A stretch of 64,000 bases of DNA from Dechloromonas hankyongensis (lineage in GTDB: Bacteria > Pseudomonadota > Gammaproteobacteria > Burkholderiales > Rhodocyclaceae): the NCBI RefSeq assembly GCF_022012295.1, contig NZ_JAKLTN010000002.1, positions 186,001 through 250,000 on the forward strand, given 5' to 3'. The stretch's first letter is position 1. Each line of letters begins with the position of its first letter. The position numbers were made by a program, and so were the translations under genes. Shown piece after piece: positions 8,780-15,832 of this stretch. Below the pieces are notes generated by a model that worked only from the letters and a program-made list of their open reading frames with translations, did no database searches and was not told the origin of the DNA.

Positions 8780-9581
8780 AGTCACCAATGCGGCCCTGAT
8801 GGCCGCCGCCAAGGAAATGTCAGGCGAGGTGCTGCTGGTCGCCGACAAGATCACCCGTCGCTTCGGCGGTCTGGTCGCCAACCAGGATATCTGCGTCACG
8901 CTCAAGCGCGGCGACGTGCATGTGCTGCTCGGCCCGAATGGCGCCGGCAAGTCCACCTGCATCAACATGCTGTCCGGCGACCTGGCGCCCTCGGAGGGCA
9001 AGATCAGCTTCCAGGGCCGCGACATCACCAAGCTGAGCGCGGCACAGCGTTCGCTGGTCGGCATTGGCCGCAGTTACCAGCGCACCAACATCTTCCCGAA
9101 ATTCTCGGTGCTGGAGAACGTCCGCCTGGCGGCGCAATCGCGCAACCAGCAACCGTGGCGCATCTTCAGCAAGGCGCAGGAACAGAAGTGGGCGCTGGAG
9201 AAGGCGCGTGCCTGCATCGAGGAGGCCGGTCTGGGCAAGAAGGTGGACTGGATCTCCGGTGTCCTCAGCCACGGCGAACAGCGCCAACTCGAAATCGCCA
9301 TGGTGCTGGCCACCGACGCGCAGGTCATGCTGCTCGACGAGCCGCTGGCCGGCATGGGTTCGGAAGAGTCGGCGAAGATGGTCGACGTCCTCAAGCGCCT
9401 CAAGCAGAGCCGCGCCATCCTGCTCGTCGAGCACGACATGGATGCGGTGTTCGCGGTGGCCGACACCATTACCGTGATGGTCAACGGGCAGATGCTGGAA
9501 TCCGGGCCGCCGGCCCAGATCAAGGCCTCGGTCGCCGTTCAGCAAGCCTACCTGGGTTCGGAGGATAGCTTCCATGTCTAA
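8772..9581 (+). CDS. livG: ABC transporter ATP-binding protein, LivG type
   Basis: 269 residues. Walker A GPNGAGKS is at residues 54-61, the ABC signature is SHGEQRQLEIA, Walker B is VMLLDEPLAG, and the switch His is in LLVEHDMD. The start chosen is the ATG at 8772, directly behind AGGAGG. An upstream in-frame start at 8715 would lie deep inside livM. The N-terminus carries an unusual extra stretch of about 18 residues (TNAALMAAAKEMSG) before the ABC domain. The gene overlaps both neighbours by 8 bp. Confidence 0.93.
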   Translation: MTEVTNAALMAAAKEMSGEVLLVADKITRRFGGLVANQDICVTLKRGDVHVLLGPNGAGKSTCINMLSGDLAPSEGKISFQGRDITKLSAAQRSLVGIGRSYQRTNIFPKFSVLENVRLAAQSRNQQPWRIFSKAQEQKWALEKARACIEEAGLGKKVDWISGVLSHGEQRQLEIAMVLATDAQVMLLDEPLAGMGSEESAKMVDVLKRLKQSRAILLVEHDMDAVFAVADTITVMVNGQMLESGPPAQIKASVAVQQAYLGSEDSFHV

Positions 9582-10287
9582 CATGCTGCTCGAAGCCAAG
9601 GAGCTTCATACCTACTACGGTGCCAGCCACATCCTGCACGGCATCGACTTCAACATCCGCCAGGGCGAGGGCATCGCGCTGATGGGCCGCAACGGCATGG
9701 GCAAATCGACGCTGATCAAGTCCATGCTCGGTATCGTCCGTCCCAAGCACGGCCGCGTGCTGGTGCGCGGCGACGATTTCAGCAAGGCGCCGACCTATCG
9801 CACCGCCCAGCGCGGCATCGCCTACGTGCCGGAAGGGCGGGGCATCTTCCCCAACCTGTCGGTGCGCGAGAACCTGCAGATGTCGGCACGCTGCGGTGTC
9901 GACGGCCAGCGCAACTGGACCTTCGACCGCGTCATGGAGACCTTTCCACGTCTCGGCGAGCGAATCAACAACGGCGGCTGGCAGCTGTCGGGCGGCGAGC
10001 AGCAGATGCTGACCATCGGCCGCGCGCTGATGACCAATCCCGACCTGCTGATTCTCGACGAGGCGACCGAAGGGCTGGCACCGCTGATCGCCATGGAAAT
10101 CTGGCGCATCGTCAAACAAATCCGCAAGACCGGCATCGCCACCGTGATCGTGGACAAGAACCACGGTGCCGTCACCTCGATCTGCGACCGGGCGATGATC
10201 CTGGTCAAGGGCGAGGTGGTGTTCAGCGGCAGCAGCGACGAAGTGCGTGCCAATCCCGAGTTGATCCAGAAACACCTGGGCGTTTGA
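9574..10287 (+). CDS. livF: ABC transporter ATP-binding protein, LivF type
   Basis: 237 residues. Walker A GRNGMGKST (38-46), signature LSGGEQQMLTIGRAL and Walker B LLILDEATEGLAP identify the LivF subclass. The terminal switch residue region reads VIVDKNHG, where most LivF proteins have VEQN or VDKN. It overlaps livG by 8 bp and is the last gene of the importer operon, with a terminator overlapping its stop codon. Confidence 0.93.
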   Translation: MSNMLLEAKELHTYYGASHILHGIDFNIRQGEGIALMGRNGMGKSTLIKSMLGIVRPKHGRVLVRGDDFSKAPTYRTAQRGIAYVPEGRGIFPNLSVRENLQMSARCGVDGQRNWTFDRVMETFPRLGERINNGGWQLSGGEQQMLTIGRALMTNPDLLILDEATEGLAPLIAMEIWRIVKQIRKTGIATVIVDKNHGAVTSICDRAMILVKGEVVFSGSSDEVRANPELIQKHLGV

Positions 10288-10302
10288 TCGCCCGGGGTTT
10301 TT
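10275..10302 (+). terminator. Rho-independent terminator ending the meta-cleavage/ABC operon
   Basis: An 8-bp stem (CCTGGGCG with CGCCCGGG, one G-U pair) and the loop TTTGAT are followed by five T residues. The 5' arm includes the final codons of livF. It separates the long catabolic/transport operon from the hemerythrin gene at 10317. Confidence 0.75.
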
Positions 10303-10316
10303 AGCAAGGAAAAATC

Positions 10317-10886
10317 ATGAACAAATCTCTCGACATCATCCACGACGAACACCGGGCACTCGCCGCGATGCTCGGCGGCATGCGCACGCTGGTCGCCAAC
10401 ATCGAGGCCGGGCGCCTGAAGCCCGATTTCGATCTGTTCGCGTCGATGATCCGCTACGTCGACGAAGTGCCGGAAAGGGTGCACCACCCGAAGGAAGACC
10501 GCTACCTCTTCGCCAAGCTGCGGCTGCGCAGCCCGGAAGCATTGCCCTATATCGAGCAGCTGGAAGCCGAGCACAGGCAGGGCGAAGCGCGCATCGCCCT
10601 GCTGCGCAATGCGCTCAACACCTATCGCCAGGCCGGCGCTGCCGGTTTGGCCGGCTTCAAGATGGCACTGACCGTCTATCTCGAGCACGAGTGGCATCAC
10701 ATGAATACCGAGGAACACAAGATCTTCCCGTTGGCCAAGGCCCATTTGACGGCTGACGACTGGCTCGAGATCGATTCGGCTTTCCTGGCCAACGACAATC
10801 CCTGGGAAGGGGCGGTCGGGGAATACGCGGCACTGTTTTCGAGAATCGTGAACATCGCGCCGGCACCGGTCGGTCTCGGCGGCTGA
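10317..10886 (+). CDS. Hemerythrin HHE-domain protein
   Basis: 189 residues with the HHE cation-binding pattern: HDEHRALAAM near residues 10-19, RVHHPKEDRYLF in the middle, ESEHRQG-like AEHRQGEARI, and EHEWHHMNTEEHKIFP near residues 122-137. These non-haem di-iron four-helix proteins bind O2, NO or iron and often protect against oxidative or nitrosative stress. It differs from the two bacteriohemerythrins elsewhere in the window, being of the YtfE/HHE type. It stands alone between a terminator and the EamA gene. Exact role unknown. Confidence 0.88.
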   Translation: MNKSLDIIHDEHRALAAMLGGMRTLVANIEAGRLKPDFDLFASMIRYVDEVPERVHHPKEDRYLFAKLRLRSPEALPYIEQLEAEHRQGEARIALLRNALNTYRQAGAAGLAGFKMALTVYLEHEWHHMNTEEHKIFPLAKAHLTADDWLEIDSAFLANDNPWEGAVGEYAALFSRIVNIAPAPVGLGG

Positions 10887-10920
10887 GCCTCCGCGGCGAC
10901 CCGGACTTTCGGATCTCTTC

Positions 10921-11784
10921 ATGCTTTCACGCAACCTGCTGGCGACCCTCGCGCCGGGCCTCTTCGTCTTCCTGTGGAGTACCGGCTTCATCGGTGCCAA
11001 ATTCGGCCTGCCCTATGCCGAACCGCTGACCTTCATGGTCATCCGGTTCAGCATGGTGATCGTCCTGATGGCGCTGCTGGCCTGGATGACGCAGGCGCCC
11101 TGGCCAAGCGATGCCAGGCTCTGGCTGCGCATCGGCATCTCCGGCCTGCTCGTGCATGCCTTCTACCTGGGGGGCGTTTACGAAGCCATCGTCGAGGGTT
11201 TGCCGGTCGGGGTCGTCAGCCTGATCGTCGGGCTGCAGCCGGTGTTGTCCGCGGTCGGGGCGGCCTTGTTGCTCGGTGAAAGCATAGACCGCCGGCAGTG
11301 GCTGGGGTTCGCGCTCGGCCTGGGCGGCATGGCGCTGGTGCTGTCGGATCGCATCCATGGCGGTTTCGGGGTAGGCGGCCTGGCGCCGGCCATCGCGGCG
11401 CTGGTCGGCATCACCGCCGGCACGCTTTACCAGAAGCGTTTCTGTCCGCACTTCGATTATCGCAGTGGCGCCGTGCTGCAGTTCGTACCGGCCGCTTTGC
11501 TGGCTTTGCTTGGCGCTGCGACCTTCGAGGATTTCCGGGTGGAGTGGAGCCACTCGTTTTTGTTTGCGCTGGGCTGGCTGACGCTGGTGCTCTCGTTGGG
11601 GGCGGTCAGCCTGCTCAATTACCTGATTCGCTCGGGAACGGCGACCAACATGGCCAGCCTGTTCTACATGGTGCCGCCCTGTACCGCGCTGATCGCCTGG
11701 CTGGTTTTCGACGAAGGCCTGACCGGAGCGGCCATGGTTGGCATGCCGCTGGTGGTTGGCGGTGTCTTTCTGGCCCGGAAATGA
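10921..11784 (+). CDS. DMT-superfamily transporter, EamA family
   Basis: 287 residues with about ten hydrophobic helices in two EamA repeats (roughly 9-140 and 150-285). Typical features are LFVFLWSTGFIGAKFGLPYAEPLTFMVIRF at the start and GLPVGVVSLIVGLQPVLSA. Such proteins export small metabolites or amino acids across the inner membrane. The substrate is not predictable. It follows the hemerythrin by 34 bp on the same strand. Confidence 0.88.
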   Translation: MLSRNLLATLAPGLFVFLWSTGFIGAKFGLPYAEPLTFMVIRFSMVIVLMALLAWMTQAPWPSDARLWLRIGISGLLVHAFYLGGVYEAIVEGLPVGVVSLIVGLQPVLSAVGAALLLGESIDRRQWLGFALGLGGMALVLSDRIHGGFGVGGLAPAIAALVGITAGTLYQKRFCPHFDYRSGAVLQFVPAALLALLGAATFEDFRVEWSHSFLFALGWLTLVLSLGAVSLLNYLIRSGTATNMASLFYMVPPCTALIAWLVFDEGLTGAAMVGMPLVVGGVFLARK

Positions 11785-11834
11785 GGCGGCGGGCGGGGCG
11801 CGACCTTCAATAATTTCACGAGAAAAGTTAATCA

Positions 11835-12803
11835 ATGAAATTCAACTTTTGGCTGATGGGCTTCCTGGCGAGCGGGGCGCTGACGGCATCGGGTTTGCTG
11901 CTCTCCGGCTGGCCTGGCGTTTTATGTGTCGCCGGGGGAAGCGTCGCTGGCGTAGCCCTGGCGGTGAGTTGCTGGCTGGTGGCAATACGCCCGCTGTCGC
12001 ATCGGGTTGCTGTCCTGGAGAGCGAACTGCTGGCCCGCATGGAGCGTGAGGCCGATCTGCAGAGCGTGCACGAACAGCGCGCCAGCGATGTTGCGGATGC
12101 CTCGGCGGCGCACCAGGAGTTCGCCGATCGCCTGCTGTCGATCCGGCAAGCGCTGCAATCCACGCTGGGCTTGAGCGATGAACTGATCGTCGTAGTCGAC
12201 CAGGCCTTGAACGATATGGGGGTGGCCAATGGCTACGCCCGGGCTAGTGGCGCCAAGGTGGTCGAAGGCTACGAGCTGATGCAAAAGGCCAATCACGAGA
12301 TCGCTCGGCTGGGTAGCAGCCTGCAGCGGGCGCAGGCCGATCTCGCCCTGCTGTCCAGCCAGTCGGAAAAGATCAATGGACTCGTCGCCTCCATCACGCA
12401 GATTTCCGAACAGACCAATCTGCTGGCCCTGAACGCGGCCATCGAAGCGGCACGCGCCGGCGATGCCGGACGGGGTTTTGCCGTCGTCGCCGACGAAGTG
12501 CGCAAACTGGCTGAGCAGGCCAGGACGGCGAGCGAACAGATAGGCGGCATTGCCGGACAGCTGACCAGCACGTCCCGCGATGCGGCGATGGCCATGCGGG
12601 AAACCGACGGCGTGGTGGCTTCGGGGCTGGAAGTGGCCTCTAGCGCCCAGGCGGCCATGGAGGAGATTCAAAAAGGGGCGCATCAACGCGTCGAGATCGT
12701 CGGCCAGATCACCGACGCAATCCGCAAAAAACGGGAGATCGGGACGCAGATCGCCTCGCTGCTGACCCAGACCCGCGAAACGTGCGCTGTCGAGGCCGCC
12801 TGA
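11835..12803 (+). CDS. Short methyl-accepting chemotaxis protein without a periplasmic domain
   Basis: 322 residues. Two hydrophobic stretches lie close together (about 5-25 and 28-50) with almost no periplasmic loop, so no extracytoplasmic sensor exists. A coiled region follows, then the conserved receptor hairpin tip [41 protein letters not shown] sequence around residues 192-230. The cytoplasmic bundle is short, and no HAMP domain is evident. It must sense an internal cue or a partner protein. A bacteriohemerythrin starts 43 bp downstream on the same strand, suggesting an O2-linked partner; in DcrH-type receptors the two domains are fused. Confidence 0.87.
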   Translation: MKFNFWLMGFLASGALTASGLLLSGWPGVLCVAGGSVAGVALAVSCWLVAIRPLSHRVAVLESELLARMEREADLQSVHEQRASDVADASAAHQEFADRLLSIRQALQSTLGLSDELIVVVDQALNDMGVANGYARASGAKVVEGYELMQKANHEIARLGSSLQRAQADLALLSSQSEKINGLVASITQISEQTNLLALNAAIEAARAGDAGRGFAVVADEVRKLAEQARTASEQIGGIAGQLTSTSRDAAMAMRETDGVVASGLEVASSAQAAMEEIQKGAHQRVEIVGQITDAIRKKREIGTQIASLLTQTRETCAVEAA

Positions 12804-12846
12804 TGCCCGATTTTTCTACCCGGCAATGCTCCGGAAAGGATGATTC

Positions 12847-13287
12847 ATGGATGAACTACAAGGTTTTGCCTGGGATGACCGCTATCTCCTCGGTCATGCC
12901 GTGATGGACGACACGCATCGCGAGTTCGTGGAACTGGTGGATGCCTTGCTGACGGTTGATGCCGAACAGCTGGAATCCGCGCTGGACGCCTTTGCCCGCC
13001 ACGCCGAGGCCCATTTCGAGCAGGAAAACCGCTGGATGGAAATGGATGGCTTCCCGGCACGCGATTGCCATGTCGACGAACACAACAAGGTACTCGCCTC
13101 GGTGCGCGACGTGCAGGACGAACTCGCCAACGGCAATGTCCAGTTGGTCCGCGATCTGGCCGTGGCCTTGATGGAATGGTTTCCGGCCCATGCGGATTAC
13201 ATGGACTCTGCCTTGTCGACCTGGCTGGTCAAGCACAGCCATGGCGGCCGGCCGCTCGTTTTCCGGCGGAGCGGCAGTCAGGCATAG
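12847..13287 (+). CDS. Bacteriohemerythrin
   Basis: 146 residues. All di-iron ligands of the hemerythrin fold are present: H24 (DDTHREF), H56 and E60 (HAEAHFEQE), H75 and H79 (CHVDEHN), H115 and D120 (PAHADYMD). It reversibly binds O2 as a soluble cytoplasmic protein. It is adjacent to a chemoreceptor lacking its own sensor domain, which suggests the pair acts in oxygen-directed taxis or that the protein buffers O2 for oxygenases. A strong terminator follows. Confidence 0.92.
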   Translation: MDELQGFAWDDRYLLGHAVMDDTHREFVELVDALLTVDAEQLESALDAFARHAEAHFEQENRWMEMDGFPARDCHVDEHNKVLASVRDVQDELANGNVQLVRDLAVALMEWFPAHADYMDSALSTWLVKHSHGGRPLVFRRSGSQA

Positions 13288-13395
13288 GCCTGCTACAGGC
13301 TTTGTCAGGATCGGATGTCTCTCCCGAAACCGCTTTCAGTCGTGGTTGCTTTCCGGATTTTCTCTGCGTTTTTCCGGAAAGGTTTCGGGCTTTTT

Positions 13396-13422
13396 GGCTC
13401 GCCTTGGCGAGCCACTTTTTTT
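13396..13422 (+). terminator. Rho-independent terminator after bacteriohemerythrin
   Basis: GGCTCGCC (13396-13403) pairs with GGCGAGCC (13406-13413), followed after AC by seven T residues. It ends the receptor-hemerythrin unit about 110 bp after the stop codon and isolates benE. Confidence 0.85.
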
Positions 13423-13468
13423 ATGGCGGGCTGAGGCTGGGCCGGCCGGCATCATCAGGGGCAAATAA

Positions 13469-14707
13469 TTGCTGTCAAATCTGGAACGTTCCCCGTTCGC
13501 ATGGGCCGGACTGCGCCGAGTCATCGCTGACTTGAGTCCCGGCTACGTCACCAACGGCTTCATTGGCTTCATCTTCGCGGCGACCGGCCCGGTGGCCATC
13601 ATCCTGTCGGTCGGCACGCGCGGCGGCTTGAGCCAGGCCGAACTGGCGTCGTGGATCTTCGGTATTTTCTTCATCAACGGGCTGATCACCCTGGCGCTCA
13701 GTTGGCGATACCGGATGCCGCTCGGCTTTGCCTGGACCATTCCGGGCACCGTTCTGGTCGGCCCTGCCTTGCAGCACCTGACTTTTCCCGAAGTGATCGG
13801 CGCCTACTACGCGACGGGCGTCTTTATCGTCGTCATGGGGGCCAGCGGTTGGGTCAAGCGCCTGATGTCCGGTTTGCCCATGCCTATCGTGATGGGCATG
13901 GTGGCTGGCGTATTCCTGCGCTTCGGCCTCGATCTGGTGCGGGCGCTGCACAGCGACGTCGCCATCGCGCTCCCCATGGTCATCGCCTTCCTGCTGTTGT
14001 CGGCCATTCCGGCCTGGGGCAAGCGGATGCCGCCGGTGATCGGGGCGCTGCTGGCCGGCGCCCTGGCGATTGCCGTATTGGGCCGCATCGATACCGCGGT
14101 TCTGGGCAGTTTTGCCCTGGCGCAACCGGTGGTTCAAGCCCCGGTCTGGTCGCTGGGCGCCTTGGTCGAACTGGTCGTGCCGCTCGCCATCACGGTGCTG
14201 GTCGTCCAAAATGGGCAGGGCGTGGCCGTTTTGAAATCGGCCGGGCATGAGCCGCCGGTCAACACGATTGCCTTCGCGTCTGGAATCGGCGGCTTACTGA
14301 GTGCCACGGTCGGCGCCGTCACCACCTGCCTGACCGGCCCGACCAACGCTTTGCTCACGTCCTCCGGCGAACTGACGCGCCAATACACGGCCGGCCTGGC
14401 TTTCGGCCTGTTCGCCGTGCTCTTCGGCCTGATGGCGCCGACCTTCACCGGCCTGATGCTGGCCGCACCCCGGGAGTACATCATGGTGCTCGGCGGGCTG
14501 GCCATGCTGCGCGTCCTGCAAGGCGCTTTTGTCGCTTCCTTCGGCGGCGGAAAGTTCACCCTGGGCGCCTTGGTCAGCCTGCTGGTGACTGTTGCCGACA
14601 TCGGGATGCTCAACATCGGAGCTTCCTTTTGGGCCTTGGTTGCGGGGTTTGCGGTGTCCTGGCTGATGGAGAAGCGCGATTTCGTCGTTTTGGCCAATGG
14701 CAACTAG
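13469..14707 (+). CDS. benE: Benzoate/H+ symporter, BenE family
   Basis: 412 residues with about twelve hydrophobic segments and BenE-family phrases throughout (GYVTNGFIGFIFAATGPVAI, ASWIFGIFFINGL, FAWTIPGTVLVGP, VTTCLTGPTNALLTSSGE). It imports benzoate or a related aromatic acid. A TTG start at 13469 is used, preceded by AGGGG at suitable distance; no in-frame ATG fits the conserved N-terminus. It supports the aromatic-degradation theme of the first 10 kb, although it is a separate transcription unit after a terminator. Confidence 0.9.
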   Translation: MLSNLERSPFAWAGLRRVIADLSPGYVTNGFIGFIFAATGPVAIILSVGTRGGLSQAELASWIFGIFFINGLITLALSWRYRMPLGFAWTIPGTVLVGPALQHLTFPEVIGAYYATGVFIVVMGASGWVKRLMSGLPMPIVMGMVAGVFLRFGLDLVRALHSDVAIALPMVIAFLLLSAIPAWGKRMPPVIGALLAGALAIAVLGRIDTAVLGSFALAQPVVQAPVWSLGALVELVVPLAITVLVVQNGQGVAVLKSAGHEPPVNTIAFASGIGGLLSATVGAVTTCLTGPTNALLTSSGELTRQYTAGLAFGLFAVLFGLMAPTFTGLMLAAPREYIMVLGGLAMLRVLQGAFVASFGGGKFTLGALVSLLVTVADIGMLNIGASFWALVAGFAVSWLMEKRDFVVLANGN

Positions 14708-14790
14708 CGTGGCCAAAGTAGCAATTCGCCCCAACTTGACGTTCTGCAATTCATTGACAGGCCGTCCTCTGGGTCAAGATAATCCAACAA

Positions 14791-14980
14791 TCTGCAGGAG
14801 AGAGAGCCGTGGATTTCCACGCTCCGCCGAAGGCGCAAACTCCCATAATCGCTCAGGCATACCGAACTGCAGAAATGATTCGCCGGCTGGAGAGTAGTTG
14901 CGAGCACCTTGTTGCTTGGCAGCTCACCGAAGGGGCAGGCTCTGGTCGAGCCGAAACTCTCAGGTAAATGGACAGGGGGA
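14791..14980 (+). ncRNA. Tandem glycine riboswitch (two aptamers)
   Basis: Aptamer I spans about 14791-14873. Its P1 arms TCTGCA (14791-14796) and TGCAGA (14868-14873) are perfectly complementary, and inside lie GGAGAG, the core CGCCGAAGGCGCAAACTC and CTCAGGCA. Aptamer II spans about 14877-14980 with CTGGAGAG, CTCACCGAAGGGGCA and CTCTCAGGTAAATGGACAG. These are the conserved glycine aptamer elements in the order and spacing of the tandem class. A terminator (14990-15021) and the ribosome binding site of the TRIC-family gene follow directly, so glycine presumably controls that gene. In characterised glycine riboswitches binding turns expression on. Confidence 0.92.
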
Positions 14981-14989
14981 GAGGCGTCA

Positions 14990-15021
14990 CGGAAGCACTC
15001 GATTCGAGTCTTCCGATTTTT
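14990..15021 (+). terminator. Expression-platform terminator of the glycine riboswitch
   Basis: Arms CGGAAG plus ACTCG (one bulged C at 14996) pair with CGAGT plus CTTCCG around the loop ATT, followed by five T residues (15017-15021). It lies 10 nt after aptamer II and 16 nt before the start codon of the next gene, the expected place for a transcriptional switch. Confidence 0.85.
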
Positions 15022-15037
15022 GACGGAGTCCCTCCCG

Positions 15038-15706
15038 ATGTTCGATAGTCTCGCCCTCGTTTTTCAGCCTCTCGCCAGCAAGCAATTCAACCTGCTGCTT
15101 GTCGTCTATCTGGTCGCCATCACCGCCGAAGCCATGTCCGGTGCGCTCGCTGCCGGCCGGCGCAACATGGATTTCTTTGGCGTGGCGGTAATTGCCTTCG
15201 TGACTGCCCTGGGCGGGGGAACCATCCGGGATGTCGTTCTCGGCAATTTCCCGATTGGCTGGACGCAACATCCGGAATACGTGTACCTGGTCATTCTGGC
15301 CGGCTTGGCGACGACTGTGCTCGCCAAATTCATGCACCACCTGAAAGGCATCTTCCTGATGCTGGATGCGCTCGGCCTGGTTGCCTTTTCGCTCATTGGC
15401 TGCAATGTGGCTCTGCAACTGGATTACCCCGTCGTTGTCATCATCATGGCCGGCATGCTGACCGGGATATGCGGCGGCGTTCTGCGCGATGTGCTGTGCA
15501 ATCAGGTGCCCGTGATTTTTTGCCGGGAGCTGTATGCCAGCGTGTCACTCTTCGTTTGCGCGCTGTTTCTCGTCTTGCGGTCGTCCGGCATCGACACCGA
15601 TCTCAACACGGTGGTGTGTTTCATTGCCGGTTTCGGTTTCCGCATGCTGGCGCTGCGCTTTAGCTGGAAGCTCCCGACCTTCTCCTACCAGCAGCGATGG
15701 GATTAG
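15038..15706 (+). CDS. TRIC cation channel / UPF0126 family membrane protein (candidate glycine transporter)
   Basis: 222 residues with about seven hydrophobic helices forming two UPF0126 repeats (first with AEAMSGALAAGRRNMDFFGV and GGGTIRDVVLG; second with LDALGLVAFSLIGCNVAL and GICGGVLRDVLC). The glycine-rich GGGxxRD motif occurs in both repeats, as in TRIC channels and E. coli YicG/YadS. The frame is open from 14909, but that part is riboswitch RNA, so the ATG at 15038 is the start. Control by a tandem glycine riboswitch suggests it moves glycine or responds to glycine excess; this is inference from regulation. Confidence 0.9.
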   Translation: MFDSLALVFQPLASKQFNLLLVVYLVAITAEAMSGALAAGRRNMDFFGVAVIAFVTALGGGTIRDVVLGNFPIGWTQHPEYVYLVILAGLATTVLAKFMHHLKGIFLMLDALGLVAFSLIGCNVALQLDYPVVVIIMAGMLTGICGGVLRDVLCNQVPVIFCRELYASVSLFVCALFLVLRSSGIDTDLNTVVCFIAGFGFRMLALRFSWKLPTFSYQQRWD

Positions 15707-15761
15707 TACCGAAAAAGCCTGTTGGGGTGGAGGCGGGATGCCCTAGGGCCGGATGATGTAA

Positions 15762-15806
15762 TTGCGTTACAAAAATTATAAAAATTTACAAAAAATGGTA
15801 TCGTAA
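15762..15806 (+). promoter_or_regulatory. AT-rich promoter region of the acyl-CoA synthetase/acetyltransferase gene
   Basis: A stretch of almost pure A/T (TTACAAAAATTATAAAAAT and TTTACAAAAAATGG) stands out sharply against GC-rich surroundings immediately upstream of the gene at 15833. A TTGCGT at 15762 and TTACAA at 15785 are spaced 17 bp apart and could form a sigma-70 promoter. The exact elements are uncertain. Confidence 0.45.
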
Positions 15807-15832
15807 CTGAACCACTGTTACCGGCCCCGACC

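Noticed and set aside
14909..15037. N-terminal extension of the TRIC-family protein
   Set aside because: These bases form glycine aptamer II and the terminator; the ATG at 15038 is the start.
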